Origin: Sulfitobacter sp. DFL-14
GTDB taxonomy: Bacteria > Pseudomonadota > Alphaproteobacteria > Rhodobacterales > Rhodobacteraceae
Length of the DNA stretch: 64,000 nt
Assembly: GCF_003335585.1 (NCBI RefSeq)
Contig: NZ_QBFD01000015.1
Span: 382,304 to 446,303, forward strand
Direction: 5' to 3'
Part shown: one piece after another, positions 51,361 to 60,121 of the stretch
How the letters are laid out: each line of letters opens with the position of its first letter
Numbering within the stretch: position 1 is the first letter of the stretch
Position numbers and translations under genes: made by a program
Notes under the pieces: generated by a model
What the model saw: the letters and a program-made list of their open reading frames with translations, nothing else
The model's database searches: none
What the model was told of the DNA's origin: nothing

Positions 51361-52208
51361 TCGAGCAGTCCCTGCGGATCGTTCACCAGCGCGATCAGAT
51401 CAACCTGACCGCGGGTCTGGGTTTTGGAGTAAATGTTGCGCAGATGTGTCCGCACCGTGGGAACCGAAAGGCGCAGTGTTTCACCAATGTCCTTTGCCTT
51501 TTTCCCGGTCACCAGCAGCTGACAGACGCGCTGCTCCGCCCGGCTCAGACCGCAGGGATTGTTGCTGCTCAATATGCTGGATGCGGCAGCCTGTGTCGCC
51601 CCTGCGCGGCTCCTGACGTTTGACAGCGTCAGCCTGGTGATCAGCCCCGGCGCGCGCAGGGTCCATGCTTCGGCCAGCGCCATCGTCACCAGCATTGGCG
51701 GTACCTCGGGGCTGATGTCAGGCGCGGCGTCATAGATGATTTCCAGAACATCCAGCTGATCGGGTCTGTCAGCGAGGACCACAAGTGCGACATCAACGAT
51801 ATTCTTGCGCGCATCCCACTCGACAGCCGCATCGCTTTGGGCGAAGCCCGCCTCCTGTCTGATCTCGCGCAGCGTCAGGATCGTACCTGGCACGATCGCC
51901 TCGGTCCGGGTGGCGCGGAGATATCTTGTCAGGGTTCCCCTGCTCTTTTCCGGGTCAAAACTCTCGCCCTGCCGCGCAGATGCGGCAATGTGCAAGACCC
52001 GGTCGTCGTTGTACCGGTAGAAAGAGATGTTTCGGGCTGAGAGCATGCGCGTAAGCACGCCGATCACATCCACAAGGGGCGCGTTCCCCGAAATCGCTGC
52101 GTGCCAATCGTTGAGCAATCCGAAACTACAGGCGATCCGTATCTGGGCGTCGGTCGCGCCGTGAAAGGGAATGAGATCGGTTCGGTCTTTGACGTTGTAC
52201 CTGTGCAT
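51357..52208 (-). CDS. LuxR-type HTH transcriptional regulator of the pilus locus
   Basis: The 283-residue protein has a C-terminal LuxR helix-turn-helix (LSRAEQRVCQLLVTGKKAKDIGETLRLSVPTVRTHLRNIYSKTQ, about 215-270). The N-terminal 200 residues have no named domain that I recognise and could be an unusual ligand-binding region. GGAG precedes the start. It is co-transcribed with the prepilin peptidase and divergent to flp, so pilus control is likely, with no experimental support. Confidence 0.85.
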   Translation of the reverse strand: MHRYNVKDRTDLIPFHGATDAQIRIACSFGLLNDWHAAISGNAPLVDVIGVLTRMLSARNISFYRYNDDRVLHIAASARQGESFDPEKSRGTLTRYLRATRTEAIVPGTILTLREIRQEAGFAQSDAAVEWDARKNIVDVALVVLADRPDQLDVLEIIYDAAPDISPEVPPMLVTMALAEAWTLRAPGLITRLTLSNVRSRAGATQAAASSILSSNNPCGLSRAEQRVCQLLVTGKKAKDIGETLRLSVPTVRTHLRNIYSKTQTRGQVDLIALVNDPQGLLE

Positions 52209-52544
52209 TGCGGTCTCCGGTTTCCGTACCCCGCCCGGACGACAGCCGGGGTGCGTGCCTCACCGACCATCTTAATGTGGCGAGAATGGGGCAATATGCG
52301 CTGCAAAAACCGGCAATCGGGAAGCCTGTATAGTATCGTGACTTCCTTGCATCGCAGGCCCCTGTTGGAACGCAAAATCACCGCATTCAGGGCCGAACAG
52401 CCCCGAAATGGCCTTGAACACTCATCGCCCGGAACGATGTGTTAACCAATAAGCTTGGGTAAATTCCTTTCATCGACGGCCCAAATGGACCGCGGGCCAT
52501 AATGATTTCGGCCAGTTTCGGCCACTTTTAAAGGAACCAAGTAG
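52209..52544. other. Divergent region between the LuxR-type regulator and flp
   Basis: These 336 bp have no gene. They hold the leaders of both directions; near the flp side are paired TTTCGGCCA copies. TTAACC and GGGTAA (52442-52462) form an imperfect inverted pair, without the spacing of a CtrA box. I see no RNA gene. Confidence 0.6.
52506..52524 (+). promoter_or_regulatory. Direct repeat of TTTCGGCCA upstream of flp
   Basis: Two exact TTTCGGCCA copies start at 52506 and 52516, ten bases apart, one helical turn. They end 20 bp before the flp start codon, near or past the likely promoter. A regulator or RNA-level role is possible. Confidence 0.45.
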
Positions 52545-52742
52545 ATGACGAATACCCTGAAAAAACTGATCGCCCGGCTGCAAAGCTGTGACGAGGGTGC
52601 GACCCTTGTTGAATACGGTATCGCACTGGGCATCGCCGTCAGCGTCGGTGCTGGCGCCCTGCTGACACTGGGTGGCGATGTGAACACCAAGTTCAGCGAC
52701 GCCAAGGATGCGGTGAACCAGCCGGCACCTGTGACCGACTAA
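52545..52742 (+). CDS. flp: Flp-type (type IVb) major pilin
   Basis: The 65-residue prepilin has a short basic leader to Gly 18 and then ATLVEYGIALGIAVSVGAGAL, the cleavage site and hydrophobic spine of Flp pilins with Glu and Tyr at positions 5 and 6. The rest is short and acidic, giving a mature pilin of about 47 residues. Cleavage by the nearby CpaA peptidase is expected. AAGGA lies nine bases ahead of the ATG. It is followed by a stem-loop. Confidence 0.95.
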   Translation: MTNTLKKLIARLQSCDEGATLVEYGIALGIAVSVGAGALLTLGGDVNTKFSDAKDAVNQPAPVTD

Positions 52743-52778
52743 CGACGATACGCTTCCAACCTGACGATATTTATGAGT

Positions 52779-52816
52779 CGCGCCAATCACGGTCGGTTTC
52801 CGCCCGGATTGGCGCG
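52779..52816 (+). terminator. Long stem-loop between flp and the TadG-like gene
   Basis: CGCGCCAATC and GATTGGCGCG form a perfect 10-bp stem around 18 bases, 36 bp after the flp stop. No U-run follows. It may act as an attenuator or mRNA stabiliser, so that more pilin than assembly protein is made. Function is inference. Confidence 0.6.
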
Positions 52817-52838
52817 CCCATCCCTTCCGCAAGGAATG

Positions 52839-52854
52839 TTTAACGATTTAACGA
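52839..52854 (+). repeat. Tandem direct repeat of TTTAACGA
   Basis: Two exact 8-bp copies lie side by side, ending 12 bp before the TadG-like start codon. The gap of TTAA blocks is four bases, not the seven of a CtrA box. They overlap the leader and may bind a regulator. Confidence 0.45.
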
Positions 52855-52866
52855 AGGTGCCCCCCA

Positions 52867-54327
52867 ATGACTCCGGCTGCGACACTCCAACGCTTTCGCA
52901 AGAACGAGCACGGGGGCGTGCTTTTGCTTTGGGCCGTTTGCGTCGTCATGATTCTGGGCTTCTTCGGCCTGATCTTTGACGTGGGCCGACTGGCGGCGAC
53001 CCAATCCGAACTGCAATCTTATGCTGACAGCGTCAGCCTTGCCGCAGCCGCGGAGCTTGATGGAAAATCGGATTCGATTGCCCGCGCCACTTCAGCCGCT
53101 TCCAGCCTGATCAGCGATTCGCAGACCTTTGGCGACGGCGCACACGCGCTGGATTTCGCAAATGACGTGACGCTGGTGTTCTACAAACCTGGCTCAGACG
53201 GCAAGTTCCAGCGCTCAGCCGCGCTCGAAACAACCAACAGCTATGCCGCCCGCTTTGTCGAAGCCCGTATCCGCGACCGCGATGTCCGGGCCGCCGTCAC
53301 AGCCGCCTTCAGTTCCCTCACCGGTGAAGAGACGCCCGACAGCAGCGCATCCGCCAGCGGGGTCGCGGGATTTTCGCTTGAGGCCTGCAACGTGGCCCCT
53401 GTCGCCATGTGCCTGCCCGCCGTCGATTTCGACGCCGCCTCCAACATTGGCAAGACACTGGAGGTCAAGCTGGACGTGAACGTCAGCCGCCTGATCCCTG
53501 GCCAGCTCAGAGCGGTGCACACTTTGACAGATTCCCTCGACGGGCTGCAAATCTGCGCGGGCCTCCTGGGCAAGAGCCTTGCCGCTTGCCTGCTGGCCGC
53601 ACGCCAGCCTGAAACAGCCTGTGCCGGTGGCGGTGGCCTGCATATCACCGCCGATGTTTCCGCCAATGATCTGGCCGATGCAATCAACACACGGTTCGAC
53701 AAGTTCAGCGGTATCGCTTCGGGCTTCCAGAACAACCCAAACTTCAGCGCCGCGCCCAATGTGCTGACCGGTCTGCTCAGTGCCGCCGGGCTATGCCTGC
53801 CGGTCGGCAACCTGCTTGGTCTTGGCAATGACGACATCGGCCTGCCGACAGACGATTGCCTTGCCACTGGTGGCTGTTCGGTGAAGGGAAACGGGGTGTG
53901 GGACGCAGGGAGAACCGCCTATATCGAAGCACATTACGGCGGCGAAGACCCCCACCCAGAGGCGCAGACGCGGTTTGAATTCTACCAGGCCGAAATCGAA
54001 GCTGCCATTGAAACGGAAGGCACCCCCCTGCTGGGTGCCGTCGGCGGCCTGTTGGGCGGCATCGTGTCCGAACCCCGCATGTGCGCCCCCCAAGCAAACA
54101 AGGACATCAAACGCCGCTTGATGGTTGTGGCAGGCATTGATTGCCTGTCGGCAGAGCTGGACGCCGCCGTGACCGTACCACCGGTGCAGCAATTCTTTGA
54201 GGTCTTCGCCCTTGGTCCTGCCGAGAACGGTTTGCTCAATGTAGAAATTACCGCCTGCCTTGGTGGAAACTGCGGTGGCGGGAACCTGGATACCGAAGTT
54301 GTCGATGTGGTGAGGTTGGTTGAATGA
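52867..54327 (+). CDS. TadG-like pilus assembly protein
   Basis: The 486-residue protein opens with a basic segment and a prepilin-like membrane helix (HGGVLLLWAVCVVMILGFFGLIFDVGRLAATQSELQSYADSVSLAAAAELDG), the Tad/TadE-G N-terminal domain. A long periplasmic region with many cysteines follows. Members anchor the pilus or help assembly. It is the first gene after flp, in place of cpaB and the secretin genes of standard loci. It overlaps the next start by four bases (ATGA). Confidence 0.86.
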   Translation: MTPAATLQRFRKNEHGGVLLLWAVCVVMILGFFGLIFDVGRLAATQSELQSYADSVSLAAAAELDGKSDSIARATSAASSLISDSQTFGDGAHALDFANDVTLVFYKPGSDGKFQRSAALETTNSYAARFVEARIRDRDVRAAVTAAFSSLTGEETPDSSASASGVAGFSLEACNVAPVAMCLPAVDFDAASNIGKTLEVKLDVNVSRLIPGQLRAVHTLTDSLDGLQICAGLLGKSLAACLLAARQPETACAGGGGLHITADVSANDLADAINTRFDKFSGIASGFQNNPNFSAAPNVLTGLLSAAGLCLPVGNLLGLGNDDIGLPTDDCLATGGCSVKGNGVWDAGRTAYIEAHYGGEDPHPEAQTRFEFYQAEIEAAIETEGTPLLGAVGGLLGGIVSEPRMCAPQANKDIKRRLMVVAGIDCLSAELDAAVTVPPVQQFFEVFALGPAENGLLNVEITACLGGNCGGGNLDTEVVDVVRLVE

Positions 54328-54809
54328 TCCGCACCCGCCACAGCTTCTGGCGCGATGAAAACGGCGCGGCGCTGGTCGAATTTGCGATGCTCCTGCCCAC
54401 TTTGTTCCTGTTCGTCGGCCTCTGTGTCGAAGGCACGCGCACCTATTGGTCCTACCAGACCACGATCACCGGCGTGCGCGACGCAACCCGCTACCTCAGC
54501 CGGGTCGTGGACCATGACGTGTGCCTGAATGGCGGCTCGATCAACGTCTGGGACGACAAGCTGACCGAAATCGTGCGCACCAGCCAGTCGGGCGAAGGCA
54601 TGTTCCCGCGCGCGGTTTCAATCAGCAGTGTCAGCGCCAGCCTGAGCTGTCAGAATTCCGGCTTTCGGGGTGGCATCACTGGCGTGGCCACCGTCAGCGC
54701 CAGCCTGCAGATCGGCGTGCCCTTCGCCTCGCTGTTCAAACTGGCAGGCATCACCGCGAAATCCGTCAATGCACAGGTCACGGACAGCACAAGGATCCTG
54801 GGTCTGTGA
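54324..54809 (+). CDS. TadE-like pseudopilin, first copy
   Basis: The 161-residue protein has DENGAALVEFAMLLPTLFLFVGLCVEGTRTYWSYQTTI, a TadE-type prepilin helix following a Gly where peptidase can cut, then a periplasmic domain with Cys residues. It is coupled to the genes on both sides by four-base overlaps. Confidence 0.88.
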   Translation: MIRTRHSFWRDENGAALVEFAMLLPTLFLFVGLCVEGTRTYWSYQTTITGVRDATRYLSRVVDHDVCLNGGSINVWDDKLTEIVRTSQSGEGMFPRAVSISSVSASLSCQNSGFRGGITGVATVSASLQIGVPFASLFKLAGITAKSVNAQVTDSTRILGL

Positions 54810-55432
54810 GACTGCCCCCCCAGATAAACCTGCCCCGGTTCGCCCGCGAAGAGGACGGCGCGACGCTGGTCGAATTCGCCGTGGTGCTGAGCATCTTCAT
54901 CTTCATGATTTTCGCATTGATCGACTTTGCCCGCCTGGGGTTTTCCAACGTAATGGCGGAAAAGGCGACAGAGAAAGCGGTGCGGATGGCCGTTGTGCGC
55001 GCGCCTGCCTGCCCGGATGTGCCACGGGTCAACCAGCGCGGGCTGATCGGCGTCGTGTCACTGGACCTGCCCAACGGGAGCTCCTGCACCGCCCGCACCG
55101 GTCTGTGCCAGGATGTCGGCACCATTTCCTGCAATGGCTCGCTGGACAATCCGACCGCGTTGCTGATCTGGAGCCGGGTCAGACCCCTGCTGCCCAACAC
55201 TGCAAAGCCCGAAAATCTGCGCTTCAGCTATACCTACGATCGCAGCCTGAACCGGGTTGCGGCGGCCTATACGCCGATTGTCACCGTCGAACTGGCCGCG
55301 CTTCGGTTCGATTTCATTTCGCCCCTCGGCGCGCTGGCGGATTTCGCCAGCAATTCCAGCGGCAGCACGCTGGGGGAAGGGTTCACCTTTCCGGCCATGA
55401 GCGCATCCCTGCCCGCAGAATCCATCAACTAG
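54806..55432 (+). CDS. TadE-like pseudopilin, second copy
   Basis: The 208-residue protein has EEDGATLVEFAVVLSIFIFMIFALIDFARLGFSNVMAEKATEKA, again a TadE prepilin-like helix, and a longer periplasmic part with several cysteines (SSCTARTGLCQDVGTISC). The start is a GTG at 54806 overlapping the previous stop as GTGA; an upstream frame continues to 54521 but is inside the first copy. A second TadE is usual in Tad loci. Confidence 0.85.
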   Translation: MRLPPQINLPRFAREEDGATLVEFAVVLSIFIFMIFALIDFARLGFSNVMAEKATEKAVRMAVVRAPACPDVPRVNQRGLIGVVSLDLPNGSSCTARTGLCQDVGTISCNGSLDNPTALLIWSRVRPLLPNTAKPENLRFSYTYDRSLNRVAAAYTPIVTVELAALRFDFISPLGALADFASNSSGSTLGEGFTFPAMSASLPAESIN

Positions 55433-55442
55433 GAAAACTCCC

Positions 55443-56723
55443 ATGACCATCGCCCATCATGACATCGAACAACAGGTTGCAACCGCCGTCGCGGAGCATA
55501 GCAGCCTGGGACATGCGCATCGCACGAAGGTCATTATCGCCGTTCAGACCCCTGAGCTGGGCCAGAACCTGAGCGATGAGATGGGGCAGGATCCAGGCGT
55601 GGACGGAACTATTGTGCACGGGGCACTGGCTTGCGTGCTTCGGTCCGTTGAAATGGATCTGGGCAAGATCGACATCATCGCCTTTGAGGTCAGCGACGAC
55701 CCGGAAGCGGATATTGCCGCCCTGGCAAGAATGCAGGACATCCTTACGGTGCCGCAATTCATCGCCGTTTCCACCCGCGCATTGGCGGACGACACCCGGG
55801 CGGCGCTGAAAGACGCCGGTGTGCAGGATCTGCTGGTGATGCAACTGAAGCAAACCGATCCGACAGCCGAACCGGAGCCGCAGGCGGCAGCCCCCGCACC
55901 CGAAACACCGGCAATCGCGCCGAATGCTTCAGCCCCGGCCGAAACCGAAGCAGCCCCTCGCATGATCGCGAAGGGTCACGGTGACGTGACAGTCATGTTG
56001 CGGGCGCGCGGGGGGGCGGGCGCATCAACCATCGCGGTCAACCTCGCAGCTTCCCTCGCCAAGGGCAGCGAGGCAGGCAAGACCGCATTGGTTGATCTGG
56101 ATATTCAGAACGGTGCCATCGCCCTGATGCTGGACCTGCCCGATTCCGAAGAAGCGGCCCGATTTGTCCAGGGCAATGCCAAGCCTGACGCCGCCTTCCT
56201 GGACAAGGCGATGGTGCACCACGCTAGTGGCGTCGATGTGCTGACCGCACCCGATATCTTTGCGCCGCTTTCGGCAATCGGCCCCGAGGACATGATCACC
56301 CTGATGAGCGCGCTCAAGTCCCGTTACGATCACGTCATCATCGACATGCCGCAAACGATTATCGACTGGATGGATCCGGTTCTGGCCAATGCATCCCGCG
56401 TACTGGTGGTCGCGGACATGTCCCTGCCCTCGGTCAAGCGGACGCGCCGACTGATCAACCTGATCGCCGAAGAACATATGACCCTGCCGATCAAGGTTGT
56501 GATGAACTTTGAGAAAAAACCGCTGGTCCCCAGTGAAGCACAAAAGGAAGCGGCGCAGCTGATCGGTCGACCGTTGCTCTATTGGATACCCACCGATGCC
56601 CGCGCGGCCAAGCGCGCCATTGACCTTGGCACGCCACTGATCACCAGCGCCAAACGCTCTGCACCGGCCAAGGCGATGGCAGGCCTGCACAAAACGCTCT
56701 TTGCCGCCACCCGGAAAGGATAA
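55443..56723 (+). CDS. tadZ: TadZ/CpaE-type pilus localisation ATPase
   Basis: The 426-residue protein has an N-terminal receiver-like domain without a clear phospho-Asp, a proline/alanine-rich linker (about 140-175), and a MinD/ParA-like ATPase with a deviant Walker A (MLRARGGAGASTIAVNLA) and DHVIIDMPQTIIDWMDPVL. It positions the Tad machine at a pole or site. It follows TadE by ten bases. Confidence 0.92.
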   Translation: MTIAHHDIEQQVATAVAEHSSLGHAHRTKVIIAVQTPELGQNLSDEMGQDPGVDGTIVHGALACVLRSVEMDLGKIDIIAFEVSDDPEADIAALARMQDILTVPQFIAVSTRALADDTRAALKDAGVQDLLVMQLKQTDPTAEPEPQAAAPAPETPAIAPNASAPAETEAAPRMIAKGHGDVTVMLRARGGAGASTIAVNLAASLAKGSEAGKTALVDLDIQNGAIALMLDLPDSEEAARFVQGNAKPDAAFLDKAMVHHASGVDVLTAPDIFAPLSAIGPEDMITLMSALKSRYDHVIIDMPQTIIDWMDPVLANASRVLVVADMSLPSVKRTRRLINLIAEEHMTLPIKVVMNFEKKPLVPSEAQKEAAQLIGRPLLYWIPTDARAAKRAIDLGTPLITSAKRSAPAKAMAGLHKTLFAATRKG

Positions 56724-56727
56724 GCAG

Positions 56728-58119
56728 ATGTTCAAATCCTTCAACGCCTCTTCCCGGCCCGCCAAGGCAACACCGCCCTCCGCCGCACCGGTATCGCGCC
56801 AACAGCGCCCCGAGCCCGAGGGACGGCCCGTGGCAAGACCGGTTGCGGACCCGAACAATGGTTTGAAAACCGAACTTCACACCTTGCTGCTGGAGCAGTT
56901 GAACCTGACCGTATTGGATAAGGTCAGCAAATCCGATCTGCGGCACGAAATCTCCGGTCTTTCCGCGCAGTTCCTGCAGGACCGGGGCCAGCAGATGCCA
57001 TCCGCCGCCTTCCAGGCGCTGATGGATGAACTGCTGGACGAAGTGCTGGGCCTGGGCCCGCTGGAGCCGCTGCTGGCAGACCCCACGATCAGCGATATTC
57101 TCGTCAACGGCACCGACAAGGTCTTTGTCGAACGGCGCGGTCTGCTGGAGCGGACGGATGTGCATTTCCGGGACGAGCGCCACCTGCTGCGGATCATCGA
57201 CAAGATCGTATCAAGCGTGGGTCGCCGCATCGACGAAAGCCAGCCCTGGGTCGACGCCCGTCTTGAGGACGGAAGCCGCGTGAACGCGATCATCCGCCCC
57301 TGCGCCATCGACGGGCCAAGCCTGTCGATCCGCAAGTTCTCCCGCACCCCGCTGCACATGGACAAGCTGCTGGAGCATGGTGCACTGTCCAAACCTGCGG
57401 CGCTTTTCCTGGAAGCCGCCGTGAAGGGCCGCATGAACATCCTGATTTCCGGCGGCACCGGATCGGGCAAGACAACGATGCTGAACGCATTGTCGGCGTT
57501 CATCGACCCGCGCCACCGGATGGTGACCATCGAAGACGCGGCCGAACTGCAGTTGCAGCAGGAACATGTCGTCCGCCTTGAGACCCGCCCGGCAAATGCC
57601 GAAGGCACGGGCCGCATCACCCAGCGGGATCTTCTGATCAACGCGCTGCGGATGCGCCCGGACCGGATCATGGTGGGCGAGGTCCGCGGCAATGAAGCCT
57701 TTGACATGTTGCAGGCGATGAACACGGGCCATGACGGGTCGATGACCACGATCCACGCCAACACCGCCCGCGATGCGATCAGCCGGTTGGAACAGATGGT
57801 CACCATGGTCGGCGGCGACTTTCCGATGCAGGCGGTCCGGTCGCAGATTGCTGCCGGCCTGCAGCTGGTCTTGCAGCTGAACCGCCTGTCCGACGGGCGC
57901 CGCAAGGTCACCAGCATCTCGGAGATTGTCGGCCTCGAAGGCGACACCGTGATGATGCAGGACATTTTCGTTTTCAAGAAGATGGGTGTCGATGACGACG
58001 GCAATGTCAAAGGTCGGATGATGGCGACCGGCGTTCGCCCCCACTGCTTTGAGGCACTGATGTCTTCCGGTGTCAAACTGGCGACCGACGCCTTTTCGAT
58101 GATGGACGAGGTGGCATGA
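56728..58119 (+). CDS. tadA: TadA/CpaF-type pilus secretion ATPase
   Basis: The 463-residue type II/IV secretion ATPase powers pilus assembly. It has an N-terminal all-helical part, DPTISDILVNGTDKVFVERRG, Walker A LISGGTGSGKTTMLNAL, an Asp box and Walker B region RMRPDRIMVGEVRGNEAFDMLQAMNTGHDGSMTTIHANTARDA, with the His box. The start at 56728 has AAAGGA seven bases before; the frame extends upstream to 56701 with a TTG. It overlaps tadB by four bases. Confidence 0.95.
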   Translation: MFKSFNASSRPAKATPPSAAPVSRQQRPEPEGRPVARPVADPNNGLKTELHTLLLEQLNLTVLDKVSKSDLRHEISGLSAQFLQDRGQQMPSAAFQALMDELLDEVLGLGPLEPLLADPTISDILVNGTDKVFVERRGLLERTDVHFRDERHLLRIIDKIVSSVGRRIDESQPWVDARLEDGSRVNAIIRPCAIDGPSLSIRKFSRTPLHMDKLLEHGALSKPAALFLEAAVKGRMNILISGGTGSGKTTMLNALSAFIDPRHRMVTIEDAAELQLQQEHVVRLETRPANAEGTGRITQRDLLINALRMRPDRIMVGEVRGNEAFDMLQAMNTGHDGSMTTIHANTARDAISRLEQMVTMVGGDFPMQAVRSQIAAGLQLVLQLNRLSDGRRKVTSISEIVGLEGDTVMMQDIFVFKKMGVDDDGNVKGRMMATGVRPHCFEALMSSGVKLATDAFSMMDEVA

Positions 58120-59081
58120 TGCCCATCGAGACCTCTCTGACGCTGATCTGGTATCTGGCGGGCGCAGGCATCCTGCTGCTTGCGATCGTTGCGTTCAGGA
58201 TGATCTTTGCCCCAGAGAATGCACAGGAGCGGACCGCGGCAAAGCGGCTGAAAAAGATGCGCCCCAAGACAGGCCATGGCATCGCCGAGGCCATGGTTCG
58301 CAAACAAAGCCGGCGGCCCACCGGCCGGTCCATACCGCTGATCGGTGACCCGGCCCTTCTGGTGCGCCGCGCGGGGCTGGAAGGCAAGGAGCCCCTTATC
58401 CTGGTCGCAATCGCGGTGCTGGCCCTGGGGCTGGGCTTTGCGCTGTCACTGCGGTTGAGCGCAGTTGTGGCCTATCCCGCCGGGATCATCGCCTCGGTGT
58501 TCATGGCGAAATCCTTTCTGCAGAAACGCCATGCGAAACGGGTCGATGCCCTGACCTACCAATTGCCCGATGCGCTTGACCTGATGATGCGCGGGCTGCG
58601 GATTGGCCATCCGGTCAGCGCCACCATCGCCAATGTCGGACGGACCATGCCGGACCCGATTGGTGCCGAATTCCGCCAACTGGCCGAACAGGTCAGCCAT
58701 GGCGATTACCTGACCGATGCTTTCACCGATCTCGCGGATCGCGTGGGCCAGGAGGATGTCGAATATCTGGCTGTTTCGATCCGCATACAGCACGGCACGG
58801 GCGGCAACCTGGCCGATATGCTGGGCACGCTTGCCAAGGTCGTCCGCGACCGCATCGTGATGCGGCGCCGCGTCAAGGCGATCTCTTCCGAGGGGCGCAT
58901 GTCGGCCTATGTGCTCTCTGCGCTGCCTGTGCTGATCTACGGCATCACATCCTACACGGCACCGGATTATTATGGCGCAATCAGCGACGACCCAATGTAC
59001 CAGCCCATCGCCATAACCATCATTGCCCTTGTCGTGGCCAACTTTCTGGCACTGCGCAAACTCGTAACCTTCAAGATTTAG
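58116..59081 (+). CDS. tadB: TadB/CpaG-type inner-membrane platform protein
   Basis: The 321-residue protein has N-terminal membrane segments, a cytoplasmic T2SSF domain (ALTYQLPDALDLMMRGLRIGHPVSATIANVGRTMPDPIGAEFRQLAEQVSHGDYLTDAF) and two C-terminal membrane helices. The 'F' domain interacts with the TadA ATPase. The start overlaps the TadA stop as ATGA. A pair with tadC. Confidence 0.94.
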   Translation: MMPIETSLTLIWYLAGAGILLLAIVAFRMIFAPENAQERTAAKRLKKMRPKTGHGIAEAMVRKQSRRPTGRSIPLIGDPALLVRRAGLEGKEPLILVAIAVLALGLGFALSLRLSAVVAYPAGIIASVFMAKSFLQKRHAKRVDALTYQLPDALDLMMRGLRIGHPVSATIANVGRTMPDPIGAEFRQLAEQVSHGDYLTDAFTDLADRVGQEDVEYLAVSIRIQHGTGGNLADMLGTLAKVVRDRIVMRRRVKAISSEGRMSAYVLSALPVLIYGITSYTAPDYYGAISDDPMYQPIAITIIALVVANFLALRKLVTFKI

Positions 59082-59089
59082 GGCATCTC

Positions 59090-60073
59090 ATGCTGACCGC
59101 ATCCACCCTCACCGACGCCACCCTGTATGGGTCACCGCAGACGCTGATCATGCTTGCCGCGCTCGGGGGGTTTGCGATGCTGTTGTTTGCCGCCTATGGC
59201 CTGATCCAGACCCGCGATCATTCCGCGGCCCGGATGCGCAGCCTGTCCGCGGCCATGAACGAAGGCAAATCAACCCTGACCAAAGGCAAGGAATCCGCCC
59301 CGCGCGGGCTGAAAAAGGCACTGATACCCGAAGATCCCTCCGAACGGGCGCAAATCCGGTTTCAGCTTGCCAAGGTCGGCTTCGAGCGTGCCGATTCAGT
59401 CGAGATTTTCTTCTTTGTGCGGCTGTGCCTTGCCCTGGCCCCGCCGGTCGCCGTCTTTGCCGCGATCTTTCTGGCTCAGGCCGGCCTGTTGCCCCCGTTC
59501 TTCGCCGACAAGATCGAAGCGACCTCGAAACTCCGGCTTTTGCAGATTGCCGCCATCGGGGCGGGTGTCGGTTTCTATGGGCCGGGCATGTGGCTCTATT
59601 CCCGGATCAAGGCCCGCAAGGACAAGATCTCCAAGGCTTTCCCGAACGCTCTGGACCTCGTGCAAATCTCGGTCGAGGCGGGGCTGGGTTTTGACGCTGC
59701 AATCAACCGTGTCGGCAACGAACTGGGCGGCGTGGCCCCGGAAATTGCCTATGAATTTCTGCTGCTCCAACTTGAGATTCAGGCCGGGCGGGACCGGGAA
59801 AGCGCCCTGTTCGACATGGCCGAACGGATGGGCATTGACGAGGCACGCTCCTTTGCCCTGGTGATCGCGCAATCCCTGCAATTCGGCACCAGCCTGACTG
59901 TCGCGCTCAAGACATATGCCATTGAAATGCGCCAGATGCGCGAACTGGCGGCGCAGGAGAAAGCCAACAAGCTTCCTGTCCAGATGTCCGGCGTGATGTC
60001 GGTGCTGATGCTGCCAGCGTTGTTTCTGATCACCCTGACACCGATCATCATCCGCTACATGGCGATCTACTGA
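59090..60073 (+). CDS. tadC: TadC/CpaH-type inner-membrane platform protein
   Basis: The 327-residue protein has the same T2SSF domain (AFPNALDLVQISVEAGLGFDAAINRVGNELGGVAPEIAYEFLLLQLEIQAGRDRESALFDMAERMGIDEARSFALVIAQSLQFGTSL) between membrane segments. It pairs with TadB in the inner-membrane base. It ends the locus; TadD is not found after it, and convergent pqiC follows. Confidence 0.94.
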   Translation: MLTASTLTDATLYGSPQTLIMLAALGGFAMLLFAAYGLIQTRDHSAARMRSLSAAMNEGKSTLTKGKESAPRGLKKALIPEDPSERAQIRFQLAKVGFERADSVEIFFFVRLCLALAPPVAVFAAIFLAQAGLLPPFFADKIEATSKLRLLQIAAIGAGVGFYGPGMWLYSRIKARKDKISKAFPNALDLVQISVEAGLGFDAAINRVGNELGGVAPEIAYEFLLLQLEIQAGRDRESALFDMAERMGIDEARSFALVIAQSLQFGTSLTVALKTYAIEMRQMRELAAQEKANKLPVQMSGVMSVLMLPALFLITLTPIIIRYMAIY

Positions 60074-60102
60074 TCGTTCAATACAGACCGTCGACGGCCG
60101 GG

Positions 60103-60115
60103 TCCCTTTTTGGGA
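60103..60115. terminator. Possible terminator between tadC and pqiC
   Basis: TCCC, a five-T loop and GGGA form a short 4-bp stem, with an A-run after it on the plus strand (a T-run before it on the other), between two convergent genes. Weak. Confidence 0.35.
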
Positions 60116-60121
60116 AAAACC

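Noticed and set aside
52442-52854. CtrA boxes near flp and the TadG-like gene
   Set aside because: TTAA-type elements are present, but spacing differs from the TTAA-N7-TTAA rule in both places.
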